This document shows, one piece after another, positions 13,541 through 28,349 of a stretch of DNA of 64,000 nt. The DNA comes from Lichenostomus cassidix. Taxonomy: Eukaryota > Chordata > Aves > Passeriformes > Meliphagidae. Every line of letters begins with the position of its first letter. Position 1 is the first letter of the stretch. The position numbers were made by a program, and so were the translations under genes. The stretch lies in NCBI GenBank assembly GCA_008360975.2, contig CM039187.1:22083424-22147423 (forward strand). The letters run 5' to 3'. Below the pieces are notes generated by a model. That model made no database searches. It saw only the letters and a list, made by a program, of their open reading frames with translations, and had not been told where the DNA came from.

Positions 13541-16500
13541 TTACCTGTGTATGGATCTCATCACCATGTGGCAGTAAATTATCCCTGCATTTGACAACTT
13601 TGTTAAATTTAACAGGCCAATGTCTGAGCTGGACTAAATTATGTCTTTTACTAATGCCCATCCTGCTATCAGAAGGAAAGTGCTACTCATGAGTGGCTCA
13701 TATTCAGTTTTTGAACAAAACATGGATGTAGTAATTTCTGTGACTCTTCTTACTCTATTTTTTTGAGGTGTCTAAGACTGAAGGTTTCCCCCAGTTTTGT
13801 CATAGTTGCAAAGAAGACTTCAGACCTGTGGCTATTAAGTTCAAAATGAGGATTTTTTAAAATTTTTTTTCCAGAGATAACTTCCTTAAGAATATGTGGC
13901 AAGGCAGATGGATAGGAGGAACATGGTGAACTCTCCAGGGCAAAAGAGTGTAAGGACAACTCTTCTGTCATGATTTTTTTTTTTTTTTCCAATATAGGAG
14001 AAGGGTAACTCTCATGGCTAATTAGATCCTCTTTTCTCCTAATTTAACAAATTATATGATTGCACGGCTGGAGACCCATCCTGCTTTGTGACATAGCTAG
14101 TGACAATTTCTTCATCGGCACACCATGGATCTTGCATAAACAGATATAACTCAAATTGGATACTGTTCCTGTATTAAAACATTTCTCTAGGAACAGAATC
14201 TTCTCTAAGAGAGTAGCTATCAAAATAGAGTTTTTACATTGCAGTAGATATGGGCCATACCAAAAAGTAGTACAAGTGCCCATGGAGAGAAGGTAAATGC
14301 TTGACCCCTGTAAGGTTCCTGCTCTTCTGAAGCAATCTGTTTGATTGGTGCAATACGAAATGCTTTGCTATTTTTAAATGGCTCTATTTTTCCTTTAATA
14401 ATTTTCCACTCCACAACTGCTTCCCCCACGTTATCTTCAAATTTCTTGTAGAAAAGAAGGTTGCCATTAAATTTTCTCTGTGGGGATGGATGACTTCTTC
14501 AAGGTGACATTGCAGAGTCATTGGGGTTTCAAAACACTAGTAGTTATATGGAAGTTACAAATCTTTTGTACTTTTTTTAACCAAAATAATATGGTTCAAA
14601 TGGGGTAAACATGAAATAAGAAGAAAAAGACTAAGATGCTTGCAGAGCTGGTGGCTGATAGGAGAGCTCAGAATGCAGCAGAAAATAAATGGAAGCATTT
14701 TATATGTTAAACTCAATTGCTTGAAAATTTATTCCTTTAAATTTGTTTATTTTATTTGTAAATTTTATTGTTGTCTCTACTGACTTTTCATAGAAAATAT
14801 AATAATTCCTTTTGTGGGCAATTTAATCTATTTTTACATATATTTAAATAAATAGTAAAAATAGAAAAATTAAAGTGCATTTATATACATTAGAGACAGA
14901 TGCATTTTCTTTTCCTCCACAGAATTAAACTCAGAAATGTCTCCACAGTGTTTATACCTTTTTGATATCAAAATAAATTACTGTAGCATTTTTTAAAAAC
15001 TATTTTTGACCACAAGTTTCTTTGAGGAAGTAGAGTAGGATCATGATGTTTGTGTCATCATGGAGGTTGAGAGAAGAATACCTTCTTAAAGTTTCATTCT
15101 TTAATTAATTTAGGCATAATAAGTCTTTAAACCTTTTGGTGATTGGTTTTGCAAAGCAGTGCTTTCATTCCTTGGTTCTGGTTTACATTAGTATCTATAT
15201 CATGATGATTTCATCTTCTGTCATAATACCCTAGTAAGGAATGCCCTGTTTCAGTCAGTGATATCACAGCAGGAAAAAGAAATGAAAAGGTAGGTGTCAG
15301 ATATAACACATCTGAGTTAGCAAAAAAGCAAAGGAAACCCCAGGTATGTAAAATCACTTTTTAGAAAAGCAAGCTAATTTGCTAAAAGTTAAGCACACTC
15401 CAAGTTAGAGGAGTTGTTTTATTAGAATCAGTTTGCTGATCTTCTGTGCATAGAGACCAAAAATCTTTTCTTGATATGCAAGACTGAATCCTGGTCTTTG
15501 ATTGAGAATGAGTGAGAAGCAGTAATTTGTGTAGCAAAGGGGTGGCAGGAGACAGCAATTTCCCTGGCCTTTTATTTTCTGTACGAGAGTTCAGAATGTG
15601 TGTCTGGGTAAAAGAGAAAGGGAATCGTTAGCAGTTCTCAGCTCAGAAATTAATTAAGCTGTTTGGTTAAATAACTGGGACTGCTTGCTTCAGTTTAGTT
15701 AAACAAGATTATTATTTATTAATTAATGATTTATTTATTTGCTTTTGATTTTTAAAGCCTTTTCCTAAATTATTCGAGGAAAGTTTTTCAAAAGAGCCTA
15801 AGTGACTGAGCACAAAGTAGTCCTGCATAACCTAAATACTTCAGAAAAAACTTGTGTGACTTTTATTACTTCTAAAGCACCATGCTGCAGTGTATTAAGA
15901 TGCTGGATGTTATATATAGCAATTTGATAGTCTTATCTGGCGCTGGTCTTTCATTTCTTAACATCTGGCTAATCTAAATGTGAAGCATGGTATATACCTT
16001 CAGCTGCAGCAGCAGTCCCACCCCCTCATCTGGGTGTTTGTTACACAGATCTTTGAAATGTTCAGGAGAGAAATATCCAAATGCTTCATGGTAACGATGA
16101 CTTCACCTCAGTGTCAGAGATATCTCTCAGCAGTAAAGAAAATCTGGTAGAGAACCTTCAAAACTGTGCATGTGATTAAGTGCAGATCTAATGACTATGC
16201 AAGAAATTACTTTCATGGGCTTAAAGACATTTCTGTTTGAAGGTAAAACAAACCATGAAATTAAGTGATAACAAGGTTGAGATTTATACATTTAATCCCT
16301 TCTAGGTGAATCTCTGGATGAATTACAGTCAGAGGAAACTGTCTTAAAATAGCCAATATAACTAGCAAAATATTTAAAAAGAAAAAAAAAATGAGCTGGC
16401 ATATAAGGGGGGAGGGGGGAACCCTCCTAAACAAGTTAGAAACTAATGAAATTACTTAAGAAATACAGCCTTTGGTTATGAAGATAAATCCATAAACAGC

Positions 16501-19500
16501 CCTGTGGGCAAAAGAAGCTAATTAAAGATTTTTGTAAAAGGAAATAAAAACTGTGAAGTGAATAAACAGATGAAACTCCAAAGAGAGAGGTGAATTCCAT
16601 AGTAGCCAAATGCATCAAAGAGCAAACCAGAATCAGGTAGTTAAAACTAAAATAGTTTCTCAGGTAGCAAGCCAATACTTTGTTGCAATCATTCTCCTGC
16701 TATTTGCAAGCTGTCTGAAATCAGGTCCTTCAATCTTTTACCATGCAATTGTTTTAAAACAGTGTTTTGATTTTCTAGTGAACCCAGTTTTTCTTAAACA
16801 AACCCTTGTTTCAGATTTTTGTGACAGATTTTTGTATTTCAGGACCAGCTTGCTGTACCTACTGTTTTTTTACACTCCAATGTATCTGCCAGTATTTCAA
16901 TACCTTTCCTCTGGTAATGAATATCCCCACTCCACCCTAAAATGTCATGCTTGGTGCTACACTTTAGCATTTTTAACCAAACAAATCTCATCACAACTTT
17001 GATATCATAGACTATTTTATTCTTTCGTCTTTCCAGATTCTTGTCACCTAAATGATCTCAGATGTGAACCAGTTTTCTCAATACATATTACAAAATACAA
17101 CCTTAATTGTTGGTCTTGCTCTCCCAGCGAGAGATGCACAAAATGGCTTTTCAGTATTGTCACAGGCAAGGACTATAAGTAAAATGAGGAAATTGACCTA
17201 TTTACATCTGTGTTATTCATACATTTTGAATATATGTTTGGTTTTGTTATCAGGTTTCTCTGATGTGCTATTGCACTAGATGATGGAATCCTAATTATGG
17301 AATTTTAACCATCTACGTTAAAATATCTAGTCATATATTCAGGTCTTCATTTTGTCCTTATCTACAAGGCTTTATACATAGCTTAAGAACCAATGTTTTG
17401 CTTATCTCAGCATTTATTGCTACCTTTAATCGGTGGCAAAAGAAATATATCACCCTAATCCAATAGTTTCTGGGGCTACAATATCCTGAGAGTTTAGTAC
17501 TGAGCGCTGTTTCAGTAGTAATACAGCAATTCCATTATTGCAGATTATTGCATATTGCAGAATGCTTTTCATGAAAATTAAGATATTCAAGCACATATTT
17601 TGAGTGCTTGATTTCACATACAAAAAGTGTAACTTACATGATATTTGTCTGTAAAAATAATAGGGATTATAAAAATTATAAAAATAATTCTGCACTGAAA
17701 TCCTTCTCATACTATTTTACTTTGCAGGAACAAGAGAAATACTATTGACTTCCTTACAAAGGAAGTTTATAGGAATAATAAAAATATTAAAAATTACTGT
17801 ATATATTATTAATGCCTATTATATGTCGATTTCTCTTGACTGTGCATTGAAGTATGCTTTACTTTTCTTCATATTCGGTTTGTATAAATAGTTACAGCTA
17901 CAACTGAATAAAGAACACCAAACTTTGAGTGGTGTACCTGATGATGTTTCCTTGGTGATTAGCTGCATCTGGAACAGAGGATTTCTGCGAAACTGAGTGC
18001 ATTCAACTGTTGTTAGCAAGTCTGAAAGTGTTCAGTTTGAAAATGTATCACTTGAGAAGAATAAGGGAGGCAGGGATCATTAAACAAGGAAGATTTTATA
18101 TATCAAGTCATGGTCAGATAGATAAAACAAAATGCCTGACACCAGCAACTAGACATGAAAACCTGAAAGAAAAGCCTTTGCAAATTATTATTCTGATTGA
18201 AACTTTCTGTAAGGACCAAAGCCTGAAAAAAGATATTTTTGAATTAAGTGGAATTATTTTGTTAATTAGGTCATTATTTACCTTTCTTTTTGGGTGTATC
18301 TGAAAAAAACTGATTAGTCAAATTCTATTGATGATTCTTTGAAGATTTTTAAAATGGTACAAGTCCAAACTAAATATAGAGATTGGCCTATAATATGGCT
18401 GTATTCTATATTTAAGACTGCTAACACTACAGTTTGTTAGCATGACATCCAGAAGTAAAAGAGCAAATACCTTCTCTTTTGGCCTGCAAGTCTGAGAGAC
18501 AGCATTGAGCCAAGAGATGCTGCTCATTAATCCAATTGTAGGTGGATATCTAATCTTTTGCCCTTATGAGTTCAAGGCAGACAGATATTGTGCACTCTTT
18601 CTACCCCATTCCTTCATTTTTTTGTAAGGTAGATTTGCTACCTTAAAGAAGTGGCAGTTTTCTAGATGCAGCTTAAAAATAACCGAACTAAAACTGTCCT
18701 TGGTTTTAATTTCCCTTTCAATATAGAAAACAGTGAATTATTTTATTAATGTTAAAGGATTTGAAAAAATATAAAGTGGAGTTATATTTTTAAACATTTT
18801 TCTTAAATACTTTACTCCAACTTTTTTTCCCTTTTTTAGGGAAAAATAATCTGTCTAACCTGAAACAGATTGTTTTGTCTGTATAGAAGCTTCTGTAGAT
18901 TTGATTAACACTACACTGTCAAGTCTTTGGGGTCAGGGCAGATTGTATTAGAAGCATGACAAGTAGTTAATGAATTTGCATTGACTAATCCATACAAAGC
19001 TAAAGATTTTTCTGTCAAGATTAATGTCCAAAAAGAGTAGGACACACTATTTGATACATTATCTTACACTGAATCATACTGTTATTGGACATAAGATTAA
19101 GGAACTATGTTATTTTGTCTTATTCCGTAGCTATACAACTGGGTTTTGCTATGACACTGATGTATAGTCATTGCTTTAAGAATTCATTTAATCACCAGTA
19201 ATGTCCTGCTGTAATTCCTCTGTATATGGTGTGTGTGCTGGCAGCAACAGGATAAGTGCTGAGCCTTGCAAACATTCCAAGAGTTCCTGCTGTGTAGACA
19301 TTCCAAATGCAATATGGACCCTGAGATGCTTGGTTCTAATTTTGATTTTATACCTTGAGTTTGAACTAAAGTGTCCAAAGACCTGGTGATGAAACACATT
19401 AAGCTTTCAGATGCTGTCTAGATGTAATGTGATCAAAAGAGTTGCTGTTCCTTAAAATTGTAGTGGCCAAACTGAAATGAATATTCAGCGACTCTGGGAA

Positions 19501-20145
19501 ATCTCAAGAGGTAGAATTTGGTGAAAAGAATTACTGGAATGTATTTTTCCAGAGAAATTAGGCATGCTATTGTCAAAATGGTAAGGATAGGGGAAATTCT
19601 GGGTCTTGAAGGAGGGAAAAGGATTAAGAAAGATGTCTTACCAAATTTTGAATAAAATTCCAGAATCTATGGAGAATAAACCTTCTCATAAGGGGTGTCC
19701 ATTTAAATACTGATGTAGAAATTACAGTCCACAATAATAGCAATGAATGCAAGAAGAGAGCACCAAGAGGGGAGAAATACAACAAGATATTCTCCTTATA
19801 CATTTTTTAAAAAGGTGACCATTTTACTTAGGACTAAACCATATAAAAGTTTGTTTAAATAAAAAAGTCTTGCAAATTCTTAGTTGACAACTTCAGTAGA
19901 TTCAGTTGTCTGTATTATATCTAGGAATGTCTATGTAAACAAAGCCAAATTCCCAAACAATAAACCATAGTTATTACCGTATTCAAATTAAATATCAAGG
20001 TAGAACATATTTCTTAGCAAGGAAAGGGCTGACTTGGTTTTGTATTGTTTTGGGGTTTTTTTGTTGTTGTTTGTTATATATAGGAAATAATAGTTTGTTC
20101 ATTCTATAAGAATATTTATTGAGGAAGAACATAAATTTTATTGAT
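13541..20145. other. Non-coding DNA, no gene seen
   Basis: The stretch is AT-rich. Open frames reach about 130 codons (16610-17002 on +) but show no domain and no codon-like composition. No tRNA, rRNA or known repeat was noticed. Confidence 0.5.
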
Positions 20146-20169
20146 TTTGAGATATCTTAATATCTCAAA
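20146..20169. repeat. Short perfect palindrome
   Basis: TTTGAGATAT at 20146-20155 and ATATCTCAAA at 20160-20169 are perfect 10-bp arms around the 4-nt spacer CTTA. Arms this short could be chance in AT-rich DNA. Confidence 0.6.
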
Positions 20170-23100
20170 TGAAAGCACTGTGTTTATGGTAGTTTAAATG
20201 AAAAAGTTTCTCAGTAAATGGTCCAAAGGAATAGCACATTAGGATTTACTAGGGAAAGACTAGAAAGCAAACTGAGTAATTTTAATGCTGCTGTAGAAAT
20301 CCCACTTATACCTGCATTCCTAGCGCTGGGTGCAGTACTAATTTTTTCAATTTAAAAAACAATGAAGTTGAAATTAGGGAACCTCCAAGATAAAAAAGAA
20401 ACATGGTCAACACGGATGATGTAAAGGATGGAACTGTTTCCATGTGAGCTGAAAATTAACCAAGTGGGAGTTTGCAATAAGTTTGTAATGAGAAAAATTG
20501 AAAGATGTGCAGAGAGAAGAATGTAAAGAGAGTTTGTTGAGTTGTTCCAGACACAGAAAGATGAGTAATTATTCACTCTCCCTACCAATTTTGAACTAAA
20601 ATTGCATCAAGTGAAAGTAATGGGTAAACAAAAAGTGTTTCCATTCACAAACAGAATAAAGCAAATTTAAGCTGTTAAACTTCTTTGCCATAGGCCACTG
20701 TGACTGCTTACACTATATATGTTTTTTAAAAACTTCCTGATAGCAAGAAATAAAATTTCTTGAAATTCTATGAAGTCCAAAGATGATGCCTCTGGATCAG
20801 GGGTTTGTTGATGGCTGTATGAGTGTAATGGGAAGATGTTCATGTTCTGTGCAGTATTTGGTGAGAACTGCTAGTAGACATCTAAAAAAGTAATTTAAAA
20901 TATTATGAAAAGATATCTGTAATGAAGTCGTCTTGTTTTGTTTTGTTTTCCCTTTTAGGAAATGGCTCCATCTTTTATTTCAGATAGTGAAGTTGCTCTT
21001 TGGGAAATGTTTTGTTGTCTGACGCCCAAGTCTAGTTTACTGCATATATGAATTCATTGCACAGGAAATGCTTAACAACATCTAAAAAGCTTCAGTGGGC
21101 TCCATGCTGCTTAAAAGTATCCAGAAGAATAATATGAAAATATAAAGGTTAAAAATTAGTTCATGAAAAATATTGGCCTATAAGTGCTATGGAAGGATGT
21201 AAATTAATATTTAGGGCACATGCTTCAAAAATGGAGAATGCTAAATATGATTTACCTTGCTAGTAAAGCTGTTGGCTCTGTGGATTACATTCATCATTAT
21301 CACTTATTATAGCCACCTCAAGATGAATGGCACAGGCTGACACCAACCATTTGGTTCCTGAGGTGAAAATGATCATAGACTTCTCATAAATACTACTCAT
21401 TTATGTCTCCAGCCTTCTTGTTTTTGATCAACTCTCTGCTGTAAATATTGGTTGCCTACTTCCGTACCACATGGTACATCACAGTGCTTTTAAGTATTGT
21501 ATTTAAGTGCTTTCACAGCTGCTGCAGCTTTTATATCTGTGCACAGATCTCTATAACTTGGATAAATGAAATGGTAACTATGTCTTCAGAGTGAACTTCA
21601 CTGCCTCCATCACTCAGGAGTGTCCTTAGACTCTATTATGCGTGTGTACTCCTCAGTTTCTCAGTGCAGTTCATCCACTCCAAACACTGGCTCTCTTTAT
21701 ACTGTCTAAATCTTAGTGTTGGGGTTTTTTTTGTTTTGTTTTGCTCAATTTTGTGTTTAGTTTGTGAAATCACTGTTTATTAACCTCTTTCTTGCTCTCC
21801 TGTAGTATTGCTGTTTAGCCCCACAGACTGCCCACACAGGGTTGGATTTTAAATTATTTTAGCTAGTTTAAATGGAGTGAGGCAATGCAACACTTCTCAA
21901 AACTGGATTTGTTCTCTAGTTCCAGTCATTTCAATCACTTGTTAGCTGACTCACCAGTATGAGCCCTGGCAAAACTGGTAGCAGGGCAGAATGCAATCCG
22001 CTGGTCAGTAAATAAAACTTCTCGTTAATAAGTCGTGTGGCTTTGCAGGTTGCTTTGTCATTAGAAAAAGCACCCTAGTTAAGAAGCCAGTGTAGTGCTG
22101 AAACAGATGACATCAGAGCTTGGAGAATCTGCTAGGAACTCTTTTAGCAATTACCTAGACAAAGCTACAGCTGATCATTTGCAATGGTCTGCTTTGCAAA
22201 GAAGAATGGGCAGTCCTTACTATAGAAACTGGGGCACTCATCAACACAAAAATATCAGAAACATCCCTAAAATCTTTCTTTGTTGTATCCTCTTACTAGG
22301 TTCATGCTGTGTCGCATTAGCATTACAGAGGTTTAGGTCTGTTGTACGATGGAGGAAAACACAAACTTGTCATAACATGTAAGGAGTCTCAGAATAGTTC
22401 AGGTTCATCTGAGTAATCTGTGTTTCAGAGTCCTCAACAAGCTGGGTGCTTGCACAGCAACCTCTGGGTCACTGTGCACTGGTGTGCAAGGACAACATGT
22501 GAAAAGAGGCATGCAGGAAAGGTACCAGGGCCTTTAAAAGGTAGTGCACTTGTTTTCTCTTTTCAAGCATATATCAAATAGATATTCTCATTTTAAAAGT
22601 AAGTAATGAATAACTGATGCTGTATTGATTGGTGTAATACTGATCTCTTAAAACATTAGAAGTATAAAGTGCCTGTGCTCCTGTGGAAGTGCATGCATGT
22701 ACAGAGCACATGTGTTAATGTGCTGGAAGGTTTTCTGCTGAGATTCCCAGCAGAAGAAAAGCACTAGAGCTACTGCTGCATACAAGACGGTCTGGCTAAT
22801 CTCCAGAGAGCTAGAATCAGTCTCTGGGTTCAGGAAGAGCTGAATACTGTCAGACTAAATTGATTTAAGACTGTCTTAAGGTCAGAGGCAGACAATTCTG
22901 TAGTCTTTGTGAACCATTCAAGCCTATTAACAAGCAACAGTTTACACACTAAGGATTCTTGTCTTTCCTAAGGATTTATTTTGTCAATGGGTCTCCATAC
23001 TTGCAGCCAATGATGAAGCAAATACGTGTGGAAGCTTTCCACATTTTTGAGACTTGCTGTGAAACTAGGTAAGGACTTCAGGGTAGGCACTACTGTTTGT

Positions 23101-26100
23101 TTGCATGGTCCAACACTACTGTTCCACAGCACTGTTATTTCTCTAATGAAAGAATTGAAAGAATCCTGCATTTACATGTACAGCATCTTTGCAAAGCAAC
23201 CTCTGTTATAAGGATTCAGAGGGAAAAAAATAAAAAAGAGAAATATATCTTCATGGTATGACAAAAAGCTACTGAGGATCACATTCAAGAAATTTGCTTG
23301 ATGCAAATGGGGATGGTGAAGGAATTTTTTTTTTAAATGAATTATGGGTTGTCAGACTGTTTTCATAGTTTAGTGAAGATCTTATTTTGCAACTAAATAA
23401 CATTGTCAGTACTAGTTCATTAATATCATCAGAATGGGCTTATTTCTGTTGGCTCAAACTCCTTTTAATCAGAAGGACTTAAAAAAAAAAGTCTTGATTT
23501 TATTGTATTTCACTTTGCTTCAAAGGAGTTTCATTTACAGTAATTATTTAATGACTTGTTGGGGACCTTTAAATATACCATACATTCACTAGCTGCGGTA
23601 TACAGTCAGAGGAAATGCACACAAAGATATTGGTAGAAAATAATTATGTGGATTTGACCACTTGACAGCAAACAGTAATGAATCTAGCAAAAACTCCATT
23701 GTAGATCTTATTAGATTTTAGATACATCATGGCTTATGTTCAAGAGAGTAGGAGAGGAATTTGCAGCAGCGCTTTAAGAGGAAGTTGTGTTATTAGAAGG
23801 ATGAAAAATTTTCAAGTGAATGTTTATTCAGTTTCATTTTAGTGTCTAAATCTAGGTGGGTTTTCTGGTTTTTTCAGAGCTAAGTGATTGTGCTTGCTTG
23901 CACCTTATTTTAATTGCATGCCCTTTACTCTCCTTGCACATTGTGAAAAAATGGTGTTGCTAATCTAGGCTGAAATTCTTCTGCTGTGTACAACTTATCG
24001 TACTTAATGTGAATGAACCAATGCAAGAGAAAGCTGTTTTAATTGTGTTCTCATTTCCTGATGAGATTCCAGTTCCAGAAGTGTGTTACAGTCAGAATCC
24101 CAAATGCTTAAATTCACTACCTCTCACTTTGTGTAGAATTTCATCATTTAGCTATAAAAAGAAGATTCAATTTTCTTTTTATAAGACTGATTTTGTAAAG
24201 ATAGGTACAGAATTAATGCAAACCCAGAAAAAATGAAAATATTTATTTTCTAGTGAAAGTCTATGTTGCTGATATGTATGTAAGCATATAATTTTACATA
24301 GAAACATGGTGAACTTCTGTCTCAGATTAGTTACTCTGGTACTGTCTGAAATGTGATTCAAAAGGAGAGTACATTTCTGTTGCTCCATTGAGGGAGTTAG
24401 CGGCTGCTTTTCATCAGTTCACACAAACTGCCAAAGCCAATGTCTGCCTTACCCTCCTCACATCTAATGCACTTTCTCTATAAACTCTGGGGATTACACC
24501 AAGCTTTTATAACTGGCAGCATGGCATTGCAAGGGATGAAGGCAAGGCGAGAAAAAAAGATATTAAAGCTTCTTGCTAGGACACCAGGACCATCGCTCAT
24601 CATCAGAGCTGTCCTTGTGAAATGTTGATACTTCCAGCAGTCCTTGGAAAGTCATACTTTGCCACTAAATGGAAAACAGCAATTATGCTCTGATGGATGT
24701 TCAAGATTACAGTATTTCTTATTCCCAATTTTTACAGCTTCAAATAAATATCTCCCTTGTTTCCTGCTGTCTTGCTGCTCCCAAAGAGTGCATTCATGAG
24801 TGAAGAAGTCCTAGACATGTGGCAACTAGATCATCTCTGTAATGTCTTTTTCTACTACCATGAGAAGTCAATATTTCATTTACATTTCTTTCCTCTGAAA
24901 CCCCAATCTCCTTCATGCTCTCCATTTTCTGAATTTTAGAATCAGGGTTGGTGCTTCCAGCTTATCTATTTACCTGTGAACAAACTCCTCTTTGTCATAT
25001 CTTGCTGGTTTTCCTTTCAAAGTTGCTTATAATTCTAAATTGATGCATCCATTTTGTTTTGTGACTAAAACCTTATTGGAAAAATGCTACTTTCCTCATA
25101 GAGACGGATTGCTATAGCTCATGCTACACACACACACAATTTTCTGTTCCCATCCTTTGACATTTTTCTACCTCAAATTTACTGATTGCTAAAGGAAAAA
25201 AAAAAAAGTCAAGTATAAACATTTGAACACCTTAGGTTTTCAGGTCCTGCTTATGTTTTTGAGGGACTAGACTAAAATCATAGATGGGTATAAGCTGTGT
25301 GTTGTAGTTATTTATTAATCCTTAGATGCCTTTTCTTAGACCAGTATTGAGAGCTTTAAGTGAGATCTCTGAATTCTGTATTGAATGCATGAGAATTGTT
25401 AAGAATCTCATGATGGCACCTACAGCAAGTATGCCACAGAGTGGGCACACAAAGGTGTATGAAATTCAAAGATGAGGAGTGCCTGACTTACATAGAGATA
25501 TGCATCTCCATTGGAAGTGTGCAAATCTTCATAAAGATGCCTGTATCTCTCTATAAGGAATGTAAACTGTTAAATCCTTTCTAGGCTGTAAAGTAAGAGC
25601 ATGCCAGCATGCCTTTAAAATTAAATGCATCCCAAGTGGGAAGATAGAGCTTCAAACCTGCTTTTTCCATGACCATAGAGCTTACTGGTTCCCTATAAGG
25701 ATCTTCCAATCCTTAGTCCTTTATAGGAATTTCTGGCCTGGAGGCAACCTCCTGGCCTGAAGGATACACCACCCATTTTGCATAAAAGAATTAGAGATGT
25801 GTTGGTGGACTCATTGAAAATGATCCTTCAGCCCTGAAATTTCATGGTCGTAAAGGCAGAAGGTATAAGTTTTCAGTTCCAGACCTCTGCAGGAAATATC
25901 CTGTAGAGTGGGCAGGTAAAGATGTTTTCCTTGCTCATTGTTATAAAAAGTATTGAGTTGTGAAAAACTAAAACAAAACCATGGATAAAAACCTTGATGG
26001 TTCTCTTCTAATTAATCAATTTGTTGAACTATTTGATTCCCAAAGCCACAGAAATTTTGATACAACCCATAAGTGTAAAAAAACCATTTTTTGTATCTCA

Positions 26101-26860
26101 AGGAGATACCCTTTGTAGGTATGATCTGCACAGCAGTCCAGCTATCAGATTTTGGGTCATAATATTCCACAAGTTCAGATTAATTGTCTGTGGCTGCAAT
26201 GGTGGTAGTCAATAACAACTGTTTCCATTTATAAAATCATGGTATATTGAAAAAACAATAGTTACTCCATATGTGATGCTTTTCCCATTTTTTAAAAATT
26301 TTCATTACTTTTAATGGCCTCTGCAAACATATCATAGTAGACTTTTCAACAGATATCAGAGATATGTAATGACATAGAAACAGGATCTCTGTGAGAGCAG
26401 AGCATGAGTTGAAAATGTCTGTGCTTATTCAGAGCAATTCTGCACCATGCAGAACTGATTGCAGGACAACATTGATGGGATTTGCATACCTGAAGTGTTG
26501 CAGTAATGTAATAAGAAATAAGCATGAATTAATATGAACTCTACAAATTTCCATTGAGCAGGTGGCAAATATTTTCTTTTGGTATCTAGCAACCTTTATA
26601 TCTTTTCGAAATATGGGTTTGATGGTAGTGATTTCCATTTTATTCACTAGTTTTACGCCAGTGGATTATCTCCTGGTTTATATTACTGAAAGTTAGAAGA
26701 CTCATTTCTTATAAAAATAAATTTCACACACAATTTTTCACTTTCCTGTTACTTGAATTTATTCCGTGTGGTATATTGTCCTTTTCAGTAATTTTAAAAT
26801 TTCTCCTTCTTTTGTCCTTGAATGTGTATTTATTGATAGATGTCTCATTTATCCAGAGAT
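20170..26860. other. Non-coding DNA, no gene seen
   Basis: No exon or RNA gene could be supported. An AATAAA at about 22011 followed by G/T-rich sequence resembles a polyadenylation site, but no transcript can be inferred upstream. A short AC run lies at 25126-25138. Confidence 0.5.
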
Positions 26861-26877
26861 GCTGCAAAAATATCTAG

Positions 26878-26909
26878 AAGTCTTCTACACCTAAAAGTCT
26901 TCTACACCT
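26878..26909. repeat. 17-bp tandem duplication
   Basis: AAGTCTTCTACACCT occurs at 26878-26892 and again at 26895-26909, a period of 17 bp. This is a recent small duplication with no evident function. Confidence 0.85.
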
Positions 26910-27392
26910 TCAATTTCCTTTACCCACAAACAGTTAAAAACATAAGAAAAGAATGAGTGAGAATAAAATACTAAAAAGATACACAAATGGATCTCTGTAA
27001 TGGTTTCTCAATATTTCCCAGATAATAGAGCTGTTAAACCCACATTAGATCATGCTTCCTTATTAGTAGTCACTACAATCTGTCTGCTGTCATGAGATCA
27101 TGTATTGAGTTCTTTTAATATGTATTTTTTAAAAGTCTGTGTAGCTATCCAGGCTTCTATTTCTATTATTGCCTAGTAAGCAACATCCATTTTCTCCTTC
27201 TATTGCAGATTCCTTTTGCCTACTTTATTGACTTCATGCCTTTATCAGAATCAGCACAGCTTTTAATGTAACTAGTGAGCCTGTCATTAGGGACTTGATG
27301 GAAGCCTTCCTCAAATTGTAAATAAATTATACTTTATGTACGGCCATTATCATCTTTCTCTAGGGGTTTCAATGGCTCCAAGCTTTTGTGGT

Positions 27393-27452
27393 ATAGACCA
27401 TATCCCTTTAGGCAAGATATCCCTTCAGGATATTTCCCTTCAGGCATGATAT
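27393..27452. repeat. Imperfect short tandem repeat (TATCCCTT-AGG type)
   Basis: Three neighbouring copies of a word like ATATCCCTTTAGG, ATATCCCTTCAGG and ATTTCCCTTCAGG follow one another within about 50 bases and end near a GATATG. It looks like slippage or a local duplication; no gene is involved. Confidence 0.6.
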
Positions 27453-28340
27453 GCTGGTTGTAGTCATTACAATATTACTTTGATTATTCTCTAAATTACC
27501 CCTCATTACTGTACATTTTCTTTGCTTTTCTCATTACAGCTGTAAACATTGTGTGTCTGTTGTGTTTTCAGTCATCCTTGCATTCAACTTCTTAATATAC
27601 AGCTTCTCTCAGAGATTTTTGATGGATTAAAAAGTAAAAAAAAGCCATGTTTCTAGCCATGTATGACAAGTCTAAAAATACAGGGAATTCAAAATATGGT
27701 TTCTTATTTAATTTAGTGTGATTAAGTAACTAATTAGTCACAATAGCATATTAAAAGGCATCTTTATGGCTCTTTTGGGAAGTATTATGGAAAAGGTCTT
27801 GCTCTACATCCTGATTGTCAACTGACCTGCGCTCTATCAAAGCTATAATAAGAGAAGTAAATTCCAGAGGTGAAGGGCTTTTGCTAAGAATTTCCTGTCA
27901 ACATCCCCTGACATTTATGTTTAGGGACTCAAGTGCTGCAGCTGACCTCAGCTGTCATGGTAGAACACAAGAGGAGAAGTAGGTTACTTAATTACAGTCA
28001 TTCAAAACCTTGCCGATGCTTAACAAGTTCCCTGTTATGATTCCCATTGGGTTACATGATTTCATGGACATGAATCCTATTGTCCATTACATCACATCCT
28101 ACGGGAGCATGAGAGGATTTATTACGGGGAGTAAAAGTTGTACAACAGCATCTTAAACTGACATATTCAGAAAGTTCTTATGACCTTAATGACTTCATTT
28201 TTAGTTTTATTTAACATAAGTTGTATGCCCCTGTTGCAAAACATGCCAGTTTAAAAAAAAAAAATATGTAGTTTTAGTCAAAGGTTTTGTTTGCCTTTCC
28301 TCCAGGAAAAAGAATTTTAATTTTCTTTTCAGGGAATTTT
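27453..28340. other. Non-coding DNA, no gene seen
   Basis: The stretch is AT-rich with an A-run at about 28253-28263. No recognisable element was found before the LTR-like segment that follows. Confidence 0.5.
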
Positions 28341-28349
28341 TCCACCAGG

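Noticed and set aside
21950..22060. AATAAA followed by G/T-rich DNA, like a polyadenylation site or LTR end
   Set aside because: No upstream exon, no TG/CA ends and no second signal; a single hexamer is common by chance.
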